DNA from: Roseateles chitinivorans
GTDB lineage: Bacteria; Pseudomonadota; Gammaproteobacteria; Burkholderiales; Burkholderiaceae_C
DNA: 64,000 bases
NCBI RefSeq assembly: GCF_002761755.1
Contig: NZ_PEOG01000009.1
Location: 62,001 to 126,000 of the forward strand
Reading direction: 5' to 3'
Positions 55,497 to 64,000 of the stretch are shown in pieces (the stretch's first letter is position 1; each line of letters opens with the position of its first letter). The translations under genes and the position numbers were made by a program. Under the pieces are notes generated by a model. It saw nothing but the letters and a program-made list of their open reading frames with translations, had not been told where the DNA came from and ran no database searches.

Positions 55497-56119
55497 GGGA
55501 TTCCGTCCTTGGAGGGATGAAGGTTGGGGGGAGTCCCCGCGACGGCGGCGTGCTTGCCGCCGGGCCTCGCGAGGGATGGGAGTCATCCTAGGAAACGACA
55601 CCTGCCACCGCATGCCCGTTCCGGCGGACCGCTTGCACGATCCGCCGCGACCGTCTTGCGCCCCCCCGACCGCCACTCCCACTCCCACTCCCAATCCCAC
55701 CCCGCTCCCCCGCCCGCAGCCGCAGCCGCTCCCGTTCCCACCCGCGCTGCCACCCATCCGCCGTCCCCTTGCGCAGGAATACCGGGGCCTGAACGCAAGC
55801 GACCATGCGCGATCCGCGTCCTTGCGCTACAATCCGAAGCTTGATTCGCACAAGACCACCCTCTTCAGGTCTTCTTCTGCAGCCCCTCCGGTCCCTCTCA
55901 CGGACCTTTCTGCGAGCGGCTCGCACCAGCATCAACCCCCGGTTCGTGCGCTTGCGCGTTTCTGGCTTCGGCCGGTTCGATCGCCCTTGGGCGAACGGCT
56001 GCTGGAGCAACCCTTCGTGTCCCGCCCCGGCTTCGCGCCATCGAAACAGGGAAAGGGCACATTCCCAAACCGCGCCAAGACGGTTGCTTATTGCGATTGC
56101 CTGTCAAGGCGCACACCTC
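55497..56119. other. Intergenic region with promoter and long leader
   Basis: This holds the CCACTC-type tract, a TACAAT box near 55829 that could be a -10, and then about 280 C-rich bases before the small gene at 56120. No protein fits. A long 5' leader of a cold-shock type transcript is possible. Confidence 0.35.
55673..55755. repeat. Low-complexity CCACTC-type tract
   Basis: Three perfect hexamers CCACTC, followed by degenerate C-rich copies and CCGCAG triplets, form a pyrimidine-rich tract without Gs on one strand for long stretches. It lies upstream of the SDR start. It is a possible slippage site or rho-utilisation sequence (C-rich, G-poor). Confidence 0.5.
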
Positions 56120-56344
56120 ATGAGAACTATGCGAACCAAAAGCATTGAGGTGGGGCGATTCCTTGTCTCACCGATGACCAAACCCCATGCCGACGGCGGA
56201 TTCGCCGCGGCCGTCTCGATCCGATCGGGACGCGGCATGGCCAGCATCGATCGCGTCATGCGATTCGTGCCGACCTTCGAGACCCGCCGCGCCGCGTTGC
56301 GCTATGCGGAGACCGAAGGCACGGCCTGGGCGCGCTGCCATTGA
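56120..56344 (+). CDS. Small conserved-type hypothetical protein
   Basis: A 74-residue basic protein; a second ATG at 56129 is a possible start. It reads VGRFLVSPMTKPHADGGFAA, then AVSIRSGRGMASIDRVMRFVPTFETRRAALRYAETEG. The shape (start Gly-Arg, middle ASVSIRSG-like, end RYAxxEG) is one I believe recurs in Burkholderiales proteins, but I cannot name a family. It lies 84 bases upstream of infA and may be in the same transcript. Confidence 0.7.
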   Translation: MRTMRTKSIEVGRFLVSPMTKPHADGGFAAAVSIRSGRGMASIDRVMRFVPTFETRRAALRYAETEGTAWARCH

Positions 56345-56428
56345 GGGCGCGCCCGTGATTCCCGAGGCGAAGGCCTGCGGCAGACCGCGGCCGGCGCCCT
56401 TATCGATTTCAAGAAAGGAGCATCCCGT

Positions 56429-56686
56429 ATGGCCAAGGAAGAACTGATTGAAATGCAGGGTGTCGTCAACGAAATCCTGCCGGACTCGCGCTTCCGCGTG
56501 ACGCTGGAGAACGGCCACCAGGTCATCGCCTACACGGGCGGCAAGATGCGCAAGCATCACATCCGCATCCTGGCTGGCGACGCCGTCTCCCTGGAGATGT
56601 CGCCCTACGACCTGACCAAGGGCCGGATCACCTTCCGTCACCTGCAGCGCTCGGCCCACTCGGGCCCGCCGCCGGTCCGTCGCTGA
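56429..56686 (+). CDS. infA: Translation initiation factor IF-1 (second-type)
   Basis: An 85-residue S1-like OB-fold protein. [21 protein letters not shown] and [22 protein letters not shown] match IF-1 throughout; [21 protein letters not shown] follows. It is about 13 residues longer than typical IF-1 (72), with a tail [20 protein letters not shown] lies upstream. Burkholderiales commonly carry such an additional infA outside the ribosomal protein operon. It binds the A site at initiation. Confidence 0.95.
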   Translation: MAKEELIEMQGVVNEILPDSRFRVTLENGHQVIAYTGGKMRKHHIRILAGDAVSLEMSPYDLTKGRITFRHLQRSAHSGPPPVRR

Positions 56687-56729
56687 GCGCCTGTCGCGGG
56701 GGTCGACGCCCCCGCGGAAGTCTCCGGTC

Positions 56730-56936
56730 ATGACCACCGCCCTGCCCGACCCCGCCGCAGCGCCGGCCTCGCCCGAGGCCGACGACCCGATGCCCCAGCC
56801 GCCCGTGCAGCCGGACATCGACGCCTGCTGCGGCAACGGCTGCGACCCGTGCATCTTCGACCTGCACGACCTGGCGATGGATACGTACCGGCAGGCGATG
56901 CGCGACTGGAAGGTCCGCCATCCCGAGGCCGGCTGA
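56730..56936 (+). CDS. Oxidoreductase-like Cys-rich small protein
   Basis: A 68-residue protein with Cys33, Cys34, Cys38 and Cys41 in the block DACCGNGCDPCIFDLHDL. This matches the small oxidoreductase-like N-terminal domain family (PF09791). The first 30 residues are Pro/Ala-rich and disordered. The four Cys could bind a metal. Role unknown. It lies 43 bases after infA and ends at a strong terminator, so the two genes probably share a transcript. Confidence 0.85.
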   Translation: MTTALPDPAAAPASPEADDPMPQPPVQPDIDACCGNGCDPCIFDLHDLAMDTYRQAMRDWKVRHPEAG

Positions 56937-56953
56937 CGCCTCTCCCCCACCCT

Positions 56954-56985
56954 GAAGGGCCGCCTTGCGCGGCCCTTCGCTTTTT
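56954..56985 (+). terminator. Intrinsic terminator of the infA transcript
   Basis: A perfect 10-bp stem, GAAGGGCCGC and GCGGCCCTTC, has a 5-base loop and is followed by GCTTTTT. This is the clearest intrinsic terminator in the window. Confidence 0.9.
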
Positions 56986-57146
56986 CCACTGCCCGGCGAG
57001 CGCCCCTTCAGGACGAGGGGCGTTTGCGTTTCGTGACGTTTTTGGGGACATCCTCGGGCTTCAGAACCGGCGCCCGTCCGCCGACATCCAGGACAGGCGC
57101 CGCGCTTGCCGCGCAGGCGCATCGATCCCCTCGACCGGAGGCCCCG

Positions 57147-57638
57147 ATGTTCATGACCGGCCAGAACCGCTTCCATGTCGCGCGTTCCGACGCGCAGGCC
57201 AACCTGCGCTTCGCGCTGGCGCGGCTGAGCACCGATTGGCGTCACCTCGACCCGTTCGGACTGGAGGTGCTGCTGCGCCACCTGCTGATGGCGGAGCACC
57301 GTTGCATGCCGCATCCCAGCGTGCTGCGGGAGCGGCCCACCAACCGCTGGCTGCTGCCGCGGCTGCGTCGCCGGCGCCTGGAGGTGGCGGAGCGGCTCGT
57401 GGCCGTCGGCGGACGCGTCAGCCATGCCAGCCTGGCGCGGGTGCTGCCGCGCGGGCACGACTGGCCGGGGGTGTCGGCGCTGGTCGGGCGGCATGCCTGG
57501 GACCCGGTCGAAGGGCGCCAGCCGCGGCCGCGCGTCCCGGTCGTCGACGACGCGCCGACCCGCGCTCAGCCGGTGGCGGCCAGCAAGGCGCGGGCCACTT
57601 CCGCGAAACCGTCGCCGCGCTCGCTCGCGGTGACGTAG
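57147..57638 (+). CDS. Hypothetical basic protein
   Basis: A 163-residue frame from the ATG at 57147, with GGAGG 5 bases upstream. The middle reads FGLEVLLRHLLMAEHRCMPHPSVL, then RRRRLEVAERLVAVGGRV. It is basic, Arg-rich and helical, possibly a nucleic-acid-binding protein. No family was recognised. Its last 73 bases overlap the 3' end of the convergent HAD gene, so one of the two stops may be misplaced. Confidence 0.55.
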   Translation: MFMTGQNRFHVARSDAQANLRFALARLSTDWRHLDPFGLEVLLRHLLMAEHRCMPHPSVLRERPTNRWLLPRLRRRRLEVAERLVAVGGRVSHASLARVLPRGHDWPGVSALVGRHAWDPVEGRQPRPRVPVVDDAPTRAQPVAASKARATSAKPSPRSLAVT

Positions 57639-58357
57639 GCCGGCGGGTGGTCCAGCATCGGCAGGAAACGCGCGATGTTGGCCACGCCCACCGACAGGGG
57701 CACCCGCTCGAACATCAGTTGGTCGTTGGTGGAGTCGCCCACATAGACCCAGGCGCGCGGATCGAAGTCCAGGCCGGTGAGCCGCTTCACCGCCCATCGG
57801 GCGGCGGTCCATTTGCTGTGCTCGCCGATCCAGCCGTTGACATGGATCGAGCTCACCGTCGCCACCAGCCCGTGGGCGCGCATCAGGTCGCAGACGGCGG
57901 CGATCGCGTCGTCGTCCAGCGTGGTGAACTCGCTGTGGTCGACGGCGATGTCGGTCAGGCGGCCCGCGCTGTCCCGCGCCAACTGGGCGCCGGGCACCGC
58001 CGCCACGATTGCCGTCGCGCAGGCCTGCAGGCGCGCGAAGTTCTCCAGCCGCGTCGCATCGTCCTGGGCGAACTCGGTGACCAGCGCGCCGTTCTCCCGG
58101 TGCAGCAACACCCCGCCGTTCTCCGCCACGATCCCCCGCAGGGGCCAGTCGATCGCGAAGGGCGCGCTCCACCCCGCCGGCCGACCGGTGATCGCGATGA
58201 CCGGAATGCCGGCGTCATGCAGCCGGTGCAGGGCCTCCAGCGCCGCGGGGGCGATGCCGCCCTCGGCGGTCAGGGTGTCGTCGATGTCCGTCAGCACCCC
58301 GCGCAGGGGGAGCCAGGCCGCGCGGGGACAGTCGCTGAGCGGGGGGATCGTTCGCAT
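57566..58357 (-). CDS. HAD-superfamily phosphatase (Cof-like)
   Basis: A 263-residue protein from the ATG at 58357. HAD motif I is DIDDTLT (Asp24, Asp26). Motif II is in AITGRPAGW, and motif IV is [14 protein letters not shown]. The cap (C2) region is in the middle. It is like mannosyl-3-phosphoglycerate or sucrose-6-phosphate phosphatase-type enzymes. The substrate is unknown. It is divergent from ahcY. Confidence 0.9.
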   Translation of the reverse strand: MRTIPPLSDCPRAAWLPLRGVLTDIDDTLTAEGGIAPAALEALHRLHDAGIPVIAITGRPAGWSAPFAIDWPLRGIVAENGGVLLHRENGALVTEFAQDDATRLENFARLQACATAIVAAVPGAQLARDSAGRLTDIAVDHSEFTTLDDDAIAAVCDLMRAHGLVATVSSIHVNGWIGEHSKWTAARWAVKRLTGLDFDPRAWVYVGDSTNDQLMFERVPLSVGVANIARFLPMLDHPPAYVTASERGDGFAEVARALLAATG

Positions 58358-58416
58358 GGGGGGCGATTGTGGCCCCGACCGTGACGCTGTCATCGAGCCA
58401 TCCAACGGAACATGAC

Positions 58417-58422
58417 TACAAT
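58417..58422 (+). promoter_or_regulatory. Predicted -10 box (TACAAT) of ahcY
   Basis: TACAAT is about 9 bases before the first riboswitch stem, so transcription should start around 58430 and give a leader of about 200 bases. The -35 is weak. Confidence 0.5.
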
Positions 58423-58431
58423 CGCGCCCTG

Positions 58432-58525
58432 TTCCGAGGAGCGTTGCGACCTCCCATCCCATCGAGGCCAGGCTCGGAACCGCCGCGCGGCGACGTGCCC
58501 GCGGCCATGGCAACCGCGCTCACCC
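58432..58525 (+). promoter_or_regulatory. S-adenosylhomocysteine (SAH) riboswitch
   Basis: The conserved opening CCGAGGAGCGTTGCGAC is followed by GCCAGGCTCGGAA, pairing TTCCGAG with CTCGGAA as P1. The inner GAGCG pairs with CGCTC at 58517-58521, completing the pseudoknot next to AACCGCGCTC. This matches the SAH element well known upstream of ahcY in Burkholderiales. SAH binding turns expression on. It lies 105 bases before the ahcY start. Confidence 0.9.
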
Positions 58526-58629
58526 GTCGACCCTTCGCAGGCCGGGTGAGGACCGAGCGGCAACCGCCCTCCCTTCTTCCTTGCGCTTCTGATCGCTGGC
58601 GTCGACGGCCCTTCCTCGCAGGAGTCCGC

Positions 58630-60063
<1,434 letters not shown>

Positions 60064-60085
60064 TCGACGGACCCGAGACCCGACC

Positions 60086-60817
60086 ATGCGTGCTGATCAG
60101 CGGCTTCTCTCCCTCGGCCTGGCGCCCACGCGCTCGGCCGCCCAGCGGCTGATCGACGCACGCGCGGTCGAGTGGGAAGGCCCCAGGGGCTGGACCGTCG
60201 TGCGCAAGTGCGGCGAGGACCTGCCCGAGACCACCGCCATGCGGGTGACCGATGACGCCGAGCTGCGTTACGTCTCGCGCGGCGGGCTCAAGCTCGAGGG
60301 CGCGCTGGCCAAGGCCGGCGTGTCGGTGGTCGGCTTCTCGGCGCTGGACATGGGCCAGAGCGCGGGCGGCTTCACCGACGTGCTGCTCAAGGCCGGCGCG
60401 GCGCATGTGACCGGCATCGATGTCGGCCACGGCCAACTGCACGAGACCTTGAAGGCGGACCCGCGGGTGACCGCCCATGAAGGCATGCACGTGAAGGACT
60501 ACGTCCCGGCCGAACCCTTCGACCTGGTCGTGGGCGACCTGAGCTTCATCTCGATGATCGGCACGATCAAGCACGTGGCGGGCTGGCTCAAGCCGCAGGG
60601 CCAGGCGCTGCTGCTGATCAAGCCGCAGTTCGAGCTCGGTCCGAAGGCCCTGAACAAGAACGGCATCGTCAAGGACAAGTCGCAATACGCCGTGGTCAAG
60701 GAGCAGGCCGTGGCGGCCGCCGAAAAGCGCGAGCTCACCATCAAGGGCTGGTTCGAGAGTCCCGTCACCGGTGGCGACGGCAACACCGAATTTTTCATCT
60801 GGGTTCAGAAACCATGA
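60086..60817 (+). CDS. TlyA-family rRNA methyltransferase/hemolysin-like protein
   Basis: A 243-residue protein with an N-terminal S4 RNA-binding domain (MRADQRLLSLGLAPTRSAAQ) and a FtsJ-like methyltransferase fold: SRGGLKLEGAL, LDMGQSAGGFTDVLL, GDLSFISM and LLIKPQFE with the catalytic Lys. TlyA proteins 2'-O-methylate rRNA cytidines in mycobacteria. The gene starts 22 bases after ahcY and overlaps metF by 4 bases. Its SAM use fits an SAH-responsive operon. Confidence 0.92.
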   Translation: MRADQRLLSLGLAPTRSAAQRLIDARAVEWEGPRGWTVVRKCGEDLPETTAMRVTDDAELRYVSRGGLKLEGALAKAGVSVVGFSALDMGQSAGGFTDVLLKAGAAHVTGIDVGHGQLHETLKADPRVTAHEGMHVKDYVPAEPFDLVVGDLSFISMIGTIKHVAGWLKPQGQALLLIKPQFELGPKALNKNGIVKDKSQYAVVKEQAVAAAEKRELTIKGWFESPVTGGDGNTEFFIWVQKP

Positions 60818-61653
60818 CGACCCCTGTCAGCATCGAATTCTTCCCGCCCAACACGCCGGTCGGCACCGAGAAGCTGAAAGCCGTGGTGCAGGAACTGCGC
60901 GCGGTCCGTCCGCAGTACTTCAGCGTGACCTACGGCGCGGGCGGCTCGACGCGCGAGAAGACGCTGTCGACCGTCGCCGACATCGCGTCGCAGGGTTTCG
61001 ACGCCGCGCCGCACCTGTCCTGCGTCGGCTCCACGCGCGAGAACATCGCCGAGATCCTCGCGACCTACCGGGCGCAGGACATCCGGCGCGTCGTCGCGCT
61101 GCGCGGCGACCTGCCCAGCGGCACCGCCACCGCCGGCGAGTTCCGCTACGCCGCCGAGCTGGTGCGCTTCATCCGCGAGACGCAGGGCGAGGACTGGGAC
61201 ATCGAGGTCGCCGCCTATCCCGAGTACCACCCGCAGCAGCGCTACGCGGCGCGTGACCTGCAGTTCTTCGCCGACAAGGTGCGCGCCGGCGCCAGCGGCG
61301 CGATCACCCAGTTCTTCTACAACCCGGACGCCTACTTCCACTTCGTCGAGGCCTCCCGCGCCCTGGGCGTGGAGGTCCCGATCGTGCCGGGCATCATGCC
61401 GATCAACAACTACGCGCGCATCGCGCAGTTCGCGCAGCGCGACGGCATCGAGATCCCGCGCTGGGTCGCGTTGAAGATGGAGGGCTACATGGATGACGCG
61501 GCTTCGGTGCGCGCCTTCGGCCTGGACGTCGTCACGCGGCTGTGCGAGCGCCTGATCGCCGGCGGTGTGCCGGGGCTGCACTTCTACACCCTCAACCAGA
61601 GCGCGCTGACGCTGGAGTTGTGCAAACGCCTCGGCCTCGCTGCCGAGGCTTGA
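60814..61653 (+). CDS. metF: Methylenetetrahydrofolate reductase
   Basis: A 279-residue FAD-dependent TIM-barrel enzyme that makes 5-methyl-THF for methionine synthase. IEFFPPNTP near the start, VTYGAGGSTRE, LRGDLPSG and GAITQFFYNPD are the conserved blocks. It is coupled to tlyA by an ATGA overlap. Together with ahcY it recycles homocysteine to methionine. The operon ends here, followed by ompW. Confidence 0.97.
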   Translation: MTTPVSIEFFPPNTPVGTEKLKAVVQELRAVRPQYFSVTYGAGGSTREKTLSTVADIASQGFDAAPHLSCVGSTRENIAEILATYRAQDIRRVVALRGDLPSGTATAGEFRYAAELVRFIRETQGEDWDIEVAAYPEYHPQQRYAARDLQFFADKVRAGASGAITQFFYNPDAYFHFVEASRALGVEVPIVPGIMPINNYARIAQFAQRDGIEIPRWVALKMEGYMDDAASVRAFGLDVVTRLCERLIAGGVPGLHFYTLNQSALTLELCKRLGLAAEA

Positions 61654-61781
61654 CCAGGCGCAAGCGGTCCGCACTGCCGCGGGCCGTCTTCGCGCCGCGC
61701 CACCGTTCCTTGTGAACGGTCAAGGCCAGCGGCCCGGGACCCACGTTCAATGCCGGTCATCCATTGACCAGGAGTGAACGC

Positions 61782-62414
61782 ATGTCCCGCATCCCCACCC
61801 CCACCCGCCTTTCCGTCGCCGCGGCCGCCCTCGCGGCCCTGATGACCGGCGCCGCGCTGCCCGTGCAGGCGCAAGGCGACACCTGGGTGTTCCGCGCCCG
61901 CGCGGTGAACATCGATCCCGCGGACAAGGACAAGACCGGCCTGGGCCTGTCGCTGAGCCGCAAGACGATTCCCGAAGTCGACATCAGCACCTTCCTCACG
62001 CCGAACCTGGCGGCCGAGCTGATCCTGACCGTTCCCCAACGGCACACGCTGCGCAGCAACGGCGTGCGCATCGGCACGGTGAAGCACCTGCCGCCGACGC
62101 TGACCCTGCAGTACCACTTCAATCCCGCAGGGCAGTTCCGCCCCTACGTCGGCGCCGGCCTCAACTACACCCGGTTCTCCAGCGCCCGCTTCGAGCCGGC
62201 CGTGCAGGCCGCGCTGGCGCCCAGCATCAAGAAGCAGAGCGTCGGCCTGGCGGTGCAGGCCGGCTTCGACCTTATGCTGGATCAGCAGTGGTCGATCAAC
62301 CTCGACATCAAGAAGCTCCGGATGGACACCGACGTCCGCTCCCAGGGAACGTCGGTCGGCAAGTTCAAGATCGATCCCCTGCTGGTCGGCGTGGGCCTCG
62401 GCTACCGGTTCTGA
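61782..62414 (+). CDS. OmpW-family outer membrane protein
   Basis: A 210-residue protein from the ATG at 61782, after AGGAG. A signal peptide ends LPVQAQG. DTWVFRARAVNIDPADKDKTG is the classic OmpW first strand. Then LAAELILTVPQ, PPTLTLQYHFNPAGQFRPYVGAGLNYTRF and the C-terminal GVGLGYRF with terminal Phe. OmpW forms an 8-stranded barrel for small hydrophobic molecules. It lies 128 bases after metF and probably has its own promoter. Confidence 0.94.
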   Translation: MSRIPTPTRLSVAAAALAALMTGAALPVQAQGDTWVFRARAVNIDPADKDKTGLGLSLSRKTIPEVDISTFLTPNLAAELILTVPQRHTLRSNGVRIGTVKHLPPTLTLQYHFNPAGQFRPYVGAGLNYTRFSSARFEPAVQAALAPSIKKQSVGLAVQAGFDLMLDQQWSINLDIKKLRMDTDVRSQGTSVGKFKIDPLLVGVGLGYRF

Positions 62415-62626
62415 GTCCCGCGAATCCGGTTCATCCCTTCGGCCAGCCATGACCGGCCAGAGACGGCCGAAGGGGACCGTGAGAGAGGAACCGTCGGGAT
62501 TCTTGACAGTTCGTTAAAAGCACCAGCAAGAAGAGGCGGCAATTGTTCACGGAAATAGCGCCAAGTCCTTATCCCGTCACGGATTCGAAGGCCATCCCTA
62601 GTTCATTGGCACGAACACTGCTTACA
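62415..62626. other. Intergenic region with a possible -35 box
   Basis: A TTGACA hexamer near 62503 could be a -35, but no good -10 was found at the proper distance. Nothing else was seen. Confidence 0.35.
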
Positions 62627-62664
62627 TGGAGTCACAAGCCACCTTTTTTGTGACCCTGACTCCA
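62627..62664 (+). promoter_or_regulatory. Hairpin covering the start codon of the PEP-CTERM gene
   Basis: TGGAGTCA and TGACTCCA form a perfect 8-bp outer stem, and CACAA/TTGTG pairs inside. The last base is the A of the ATG at 62664. No ribosome binding site is seen upstream. The structure could hide or position the start codon. Confidence 0.5.
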
Positions 62665-63227
62665 TGAACTTCACGCGTCTGCTGGCCGTCTGCGCCGCCT
62701 CCCTGACCACCGCCTTCGCCGCCCAAGCTGCGGTCGTGACCGCCTCCAGCACCACCCCGACCACGATCTGCGACCGCTGCGTCGTCGAATCCACGCTGAA
62801 CGTGGACGCCCACGGCACGCTGAGCGACGTGAACGTGTCGATCATCGACCTGCGCCACACCTATGACGCCGACCTGGCGATCTGGCTGATCGCGCCGACG
62901 GGCACCTCGGTCCAGCTGTTCAACCGCCGCGGCGGATCGGCCGACAACTTCTTCAACACCGTCTTCGACGACTCGGCCGCCATCGCCGTCGCCAATGGCG
63001 CCGCGCCGTTCACCGGCACCTTCCGCGCGGAAGAGCTGCTGTCGGCCTTCAACGGCCAGGACGCCTTCGGCACCTGGACGCTGCGCGTGGCCGACCTGGC
63101 TGGCGCCGACGTCGGCGTGATCAACAACTGGAGCGTGCAGCTGACCACCGTGCCGGAGCCGGGTTCCCTGGCGCTGGCCGGGCTGGCGCTGGTCGGCCTG
63201 GGCATGGCGCGTCGCCGCAAGGCGTAA
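62664..63227 (+). CDS. PEP-CTERM protein with proprotein-convertase P-domain
   Basis: A 187-residue secreted protein. The signal peptide is LLAVCAASLTTAFAAQA. The P-domain (PF01483 type) is shown by VESTLNVDAHGTLSDVNVSI, then DLRHTYDADLAIWLIAPTGTSVQLF, and FNGQDAFGTWTLRVADLAGADVG. The sorting signal VPEPGSLALAGLALVGLGMARRRKA completes it, with PEP at about 164. P-domains normally accompany proteases; here it stands alone. It should be processed by exosortase and kept at the surface or in exopolysaccharide. Confidence 0.93.
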   Translation: MNFTRLLAVCAASLTTAFAAQAAVVTASSTTPTTICDRCVVESTLNVDAHGTLSDVNVSIIDLRHTYDADLAIWLIAPTGTSVQLFNRRGGSADNFFNTVFDDSAAIAVANGAAPFTGTFRAEELLSAFNGQDAFGTWTLRVADLAGADVGVINNWSVQLTTVPEPGSLALAGLALVGLGMARRRKA

Positions 63228-63300
63228 TGCCGACGGGCGTGCGCCTGCGACCCTTGGTCGTCCGGCGCCGCTCGCCGACCGAAGACGAACGGAAACGACG

Positions 63301-63320
63301 AAAGGGCCCGCGGGCCCTTT
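63301..63320. terminator. Bidirectional terminator
   Basis: The 20-base perfect palindrome AAAGGGCCCGCGGGCCCTTT lies between the convergent PEP-CTERM and pepQ-like genes. CTTC follows on one side and CGTC on the other. It can end both transcripts. Confidence 0.8.
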
Positions 63321-63361
63321 CTTCATGGCTCGGCGCGTCAAGCGCCGACAGGCGTCACCGC

Positions 63362-64000
63362 TCAGTCCAGCGCCGCGAACGCATCCCGCGTCAGGTTCTC
63401 CGGCGCGCCGGCGTCGCGGCAGGCGACATCGTCCTCGATGCGCACGCCGCCGAAGGCACCGAGGTGCTTGACCAGCGCCCAGTCCACCTGCGCCGCCGCG
63501 GGCGTCGCGCGCAGCTTGTCCAGCAGCATCGGGATGAAGTACAGCCCCGGCTCGATCGTCACCACCATGCCGGGCTGCAGCACCCGCGTCAGTCGCAGGT
63601 AGGGATGGCCTTCCGGCTTGGCGATGGTGCCGCCGTCCTCGCCGGCCATGAAGCCGCCGACGTCATGCACCTGCAGGCCAAGCAGATGACCGATGCCATG
63701 CGGCAGGAAGGTCGAGGTCACGCCCTGGGCGAGCATCGCGTCCTCGTCCATCCGCACGATGCCGAGCTGCCGCAGCACGCCGGCGATCTCGCGATGCGAG
63801 GCCAGGTGGATGTCGCGGTAGTCGACGCCCGCCCGCACACGATCGACCAGGCGCAGCTGCGCGGCCTCCATCGCGTCGACCAGCGCCTGGAAGGTCGTGT
63901 CGCCGTTGCCGGTCGTGCGGGTGATGTCCGACGCATAGCCGCAGCTGTGCGCGCCCGCGTCGATCAGCAGCGACAGCGACTGGGCCGGGGCCCGCTGATC
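63362..64000 (-). CDS. Xaa-Pro dipeptidase/aminopeptidase, C-terminal part (runs off the window)
   Basis: A frame of 212 residues from the window edge to the TGA at 63362-63364; the N-terminal part is outside. The metallopeptidase M24 domain shows LLIDAGAHSCGYASDITRTTG with two metal Asp, HGIGHLLGLQVHDVGG with His, TIEPGLYF and GGVRIEDD with Glu ligands. This is PepQ/PepP-type, cleaving Xaa-Pro bonds; the YASDITRT and HDVGG forms fit PepQ dipeptidases. It converges on the PEP-CTERM gene. Confidence 0.93.
   Translation of the reverse strand, partial: DQRAPAQSLSLLIDAGAHSCGYASDITRTTGNGDTTFQALVDAMEAAQLRLVDRVRAGVDYRDIHLASHREIAGVLRQLGIVRMDEDAMLAQGVTSTFLPHGIGHLLGLQVHDVGGFMAGEDGGTIAKPEGHPYLRLTRVLQPGMVVTIEPGLYFIPMLLDKLRATPAAAQVDWALVKHLGAFGGVRIEDDVACRDAGAPENLTRDAFAALD

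Overview
The window looks like a chromosome segment of a high-GC betaproteobacterium of the Burkholderiales, most likely the Roseateles/Mitsuaria/Rubrivivax group. Grounds: several Bug-type (TctC) solute receptors; the order metK | lpxL-type acyltransferase - dapF - DUF484 - xerC; an S-adenosylhomocysteine riboswitch ahead of ahcY-tlyA-metF; PEP-CTERM proteins; and many LysR regulators each divergent from a small catabolic unit. No rRNA, tRNA or CRISPR array was seen.

Region 1-30.7 kb is accessory metabolism. After a partial gene, a methyltransferase, an alpha/beta hydrolase and a decayed lysR, a seven-gene minus-strand operon (3.0-9.7 kb) encodes three Bug receptors, an RraA-like aldolase, a D-2-hydroxyacid dehydrogenase, a cyclase-family hydrolase and an SMP-30 lactonase. 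A divergent LysR probably controls it. A general porin follows, then small regulator/enzyme units (SDR enzymes, AraC and LysR regulators, RidA, PEP-CTERM protein, cupin, MRJP-like protein, NTF2-like protein, diguanylate cyclase, Gre-like factor, amidohydrolase, MFS transporter). Three gene remnants lie here: a lysR, a chemoreceptor tail, and an ABM monooxygenase broken by a third copy of a 7-bp repeat.

Region 30.7-36.9 kb is an island between an SDR gene and the 3' end of glmS, the classical attTn7 neighbourhood. It holds a MITE-like inverted-repeat element, a hypothetical gene, a divergent pair made of a HEPN-motif protein and a 1091-residue SF2 helicase with a possible C-terminal nuclease domain, and a multiply frameshifted DUF5131 (Gp37/Gp68) remnant. 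The HEPN/helicase pair is the best candidate for an undescribed system, probably anti-phage or anti-plasmid.

Region 36.9-64 kb is mostly conserved core: glmS, an Lrp regulator, rlmI, an orphan outer-membrane-type protein, xerC, DUF484, dapF, lpxL-type gene, metK with a structured leader, two tandem response-regulator diguanylate cyclases, a YcaQ-like glycosylase, an aldo/keto reductase, tandem AraC genes, an SDR, infA, a HAD phosphatase, the riboswitch-controlled ahcY-tlyA-metF methyl-cycle operon, ompW, a PEP-CTERM P-domain protein and the C-terminal part of a Xaa-Pro dipeptidase.
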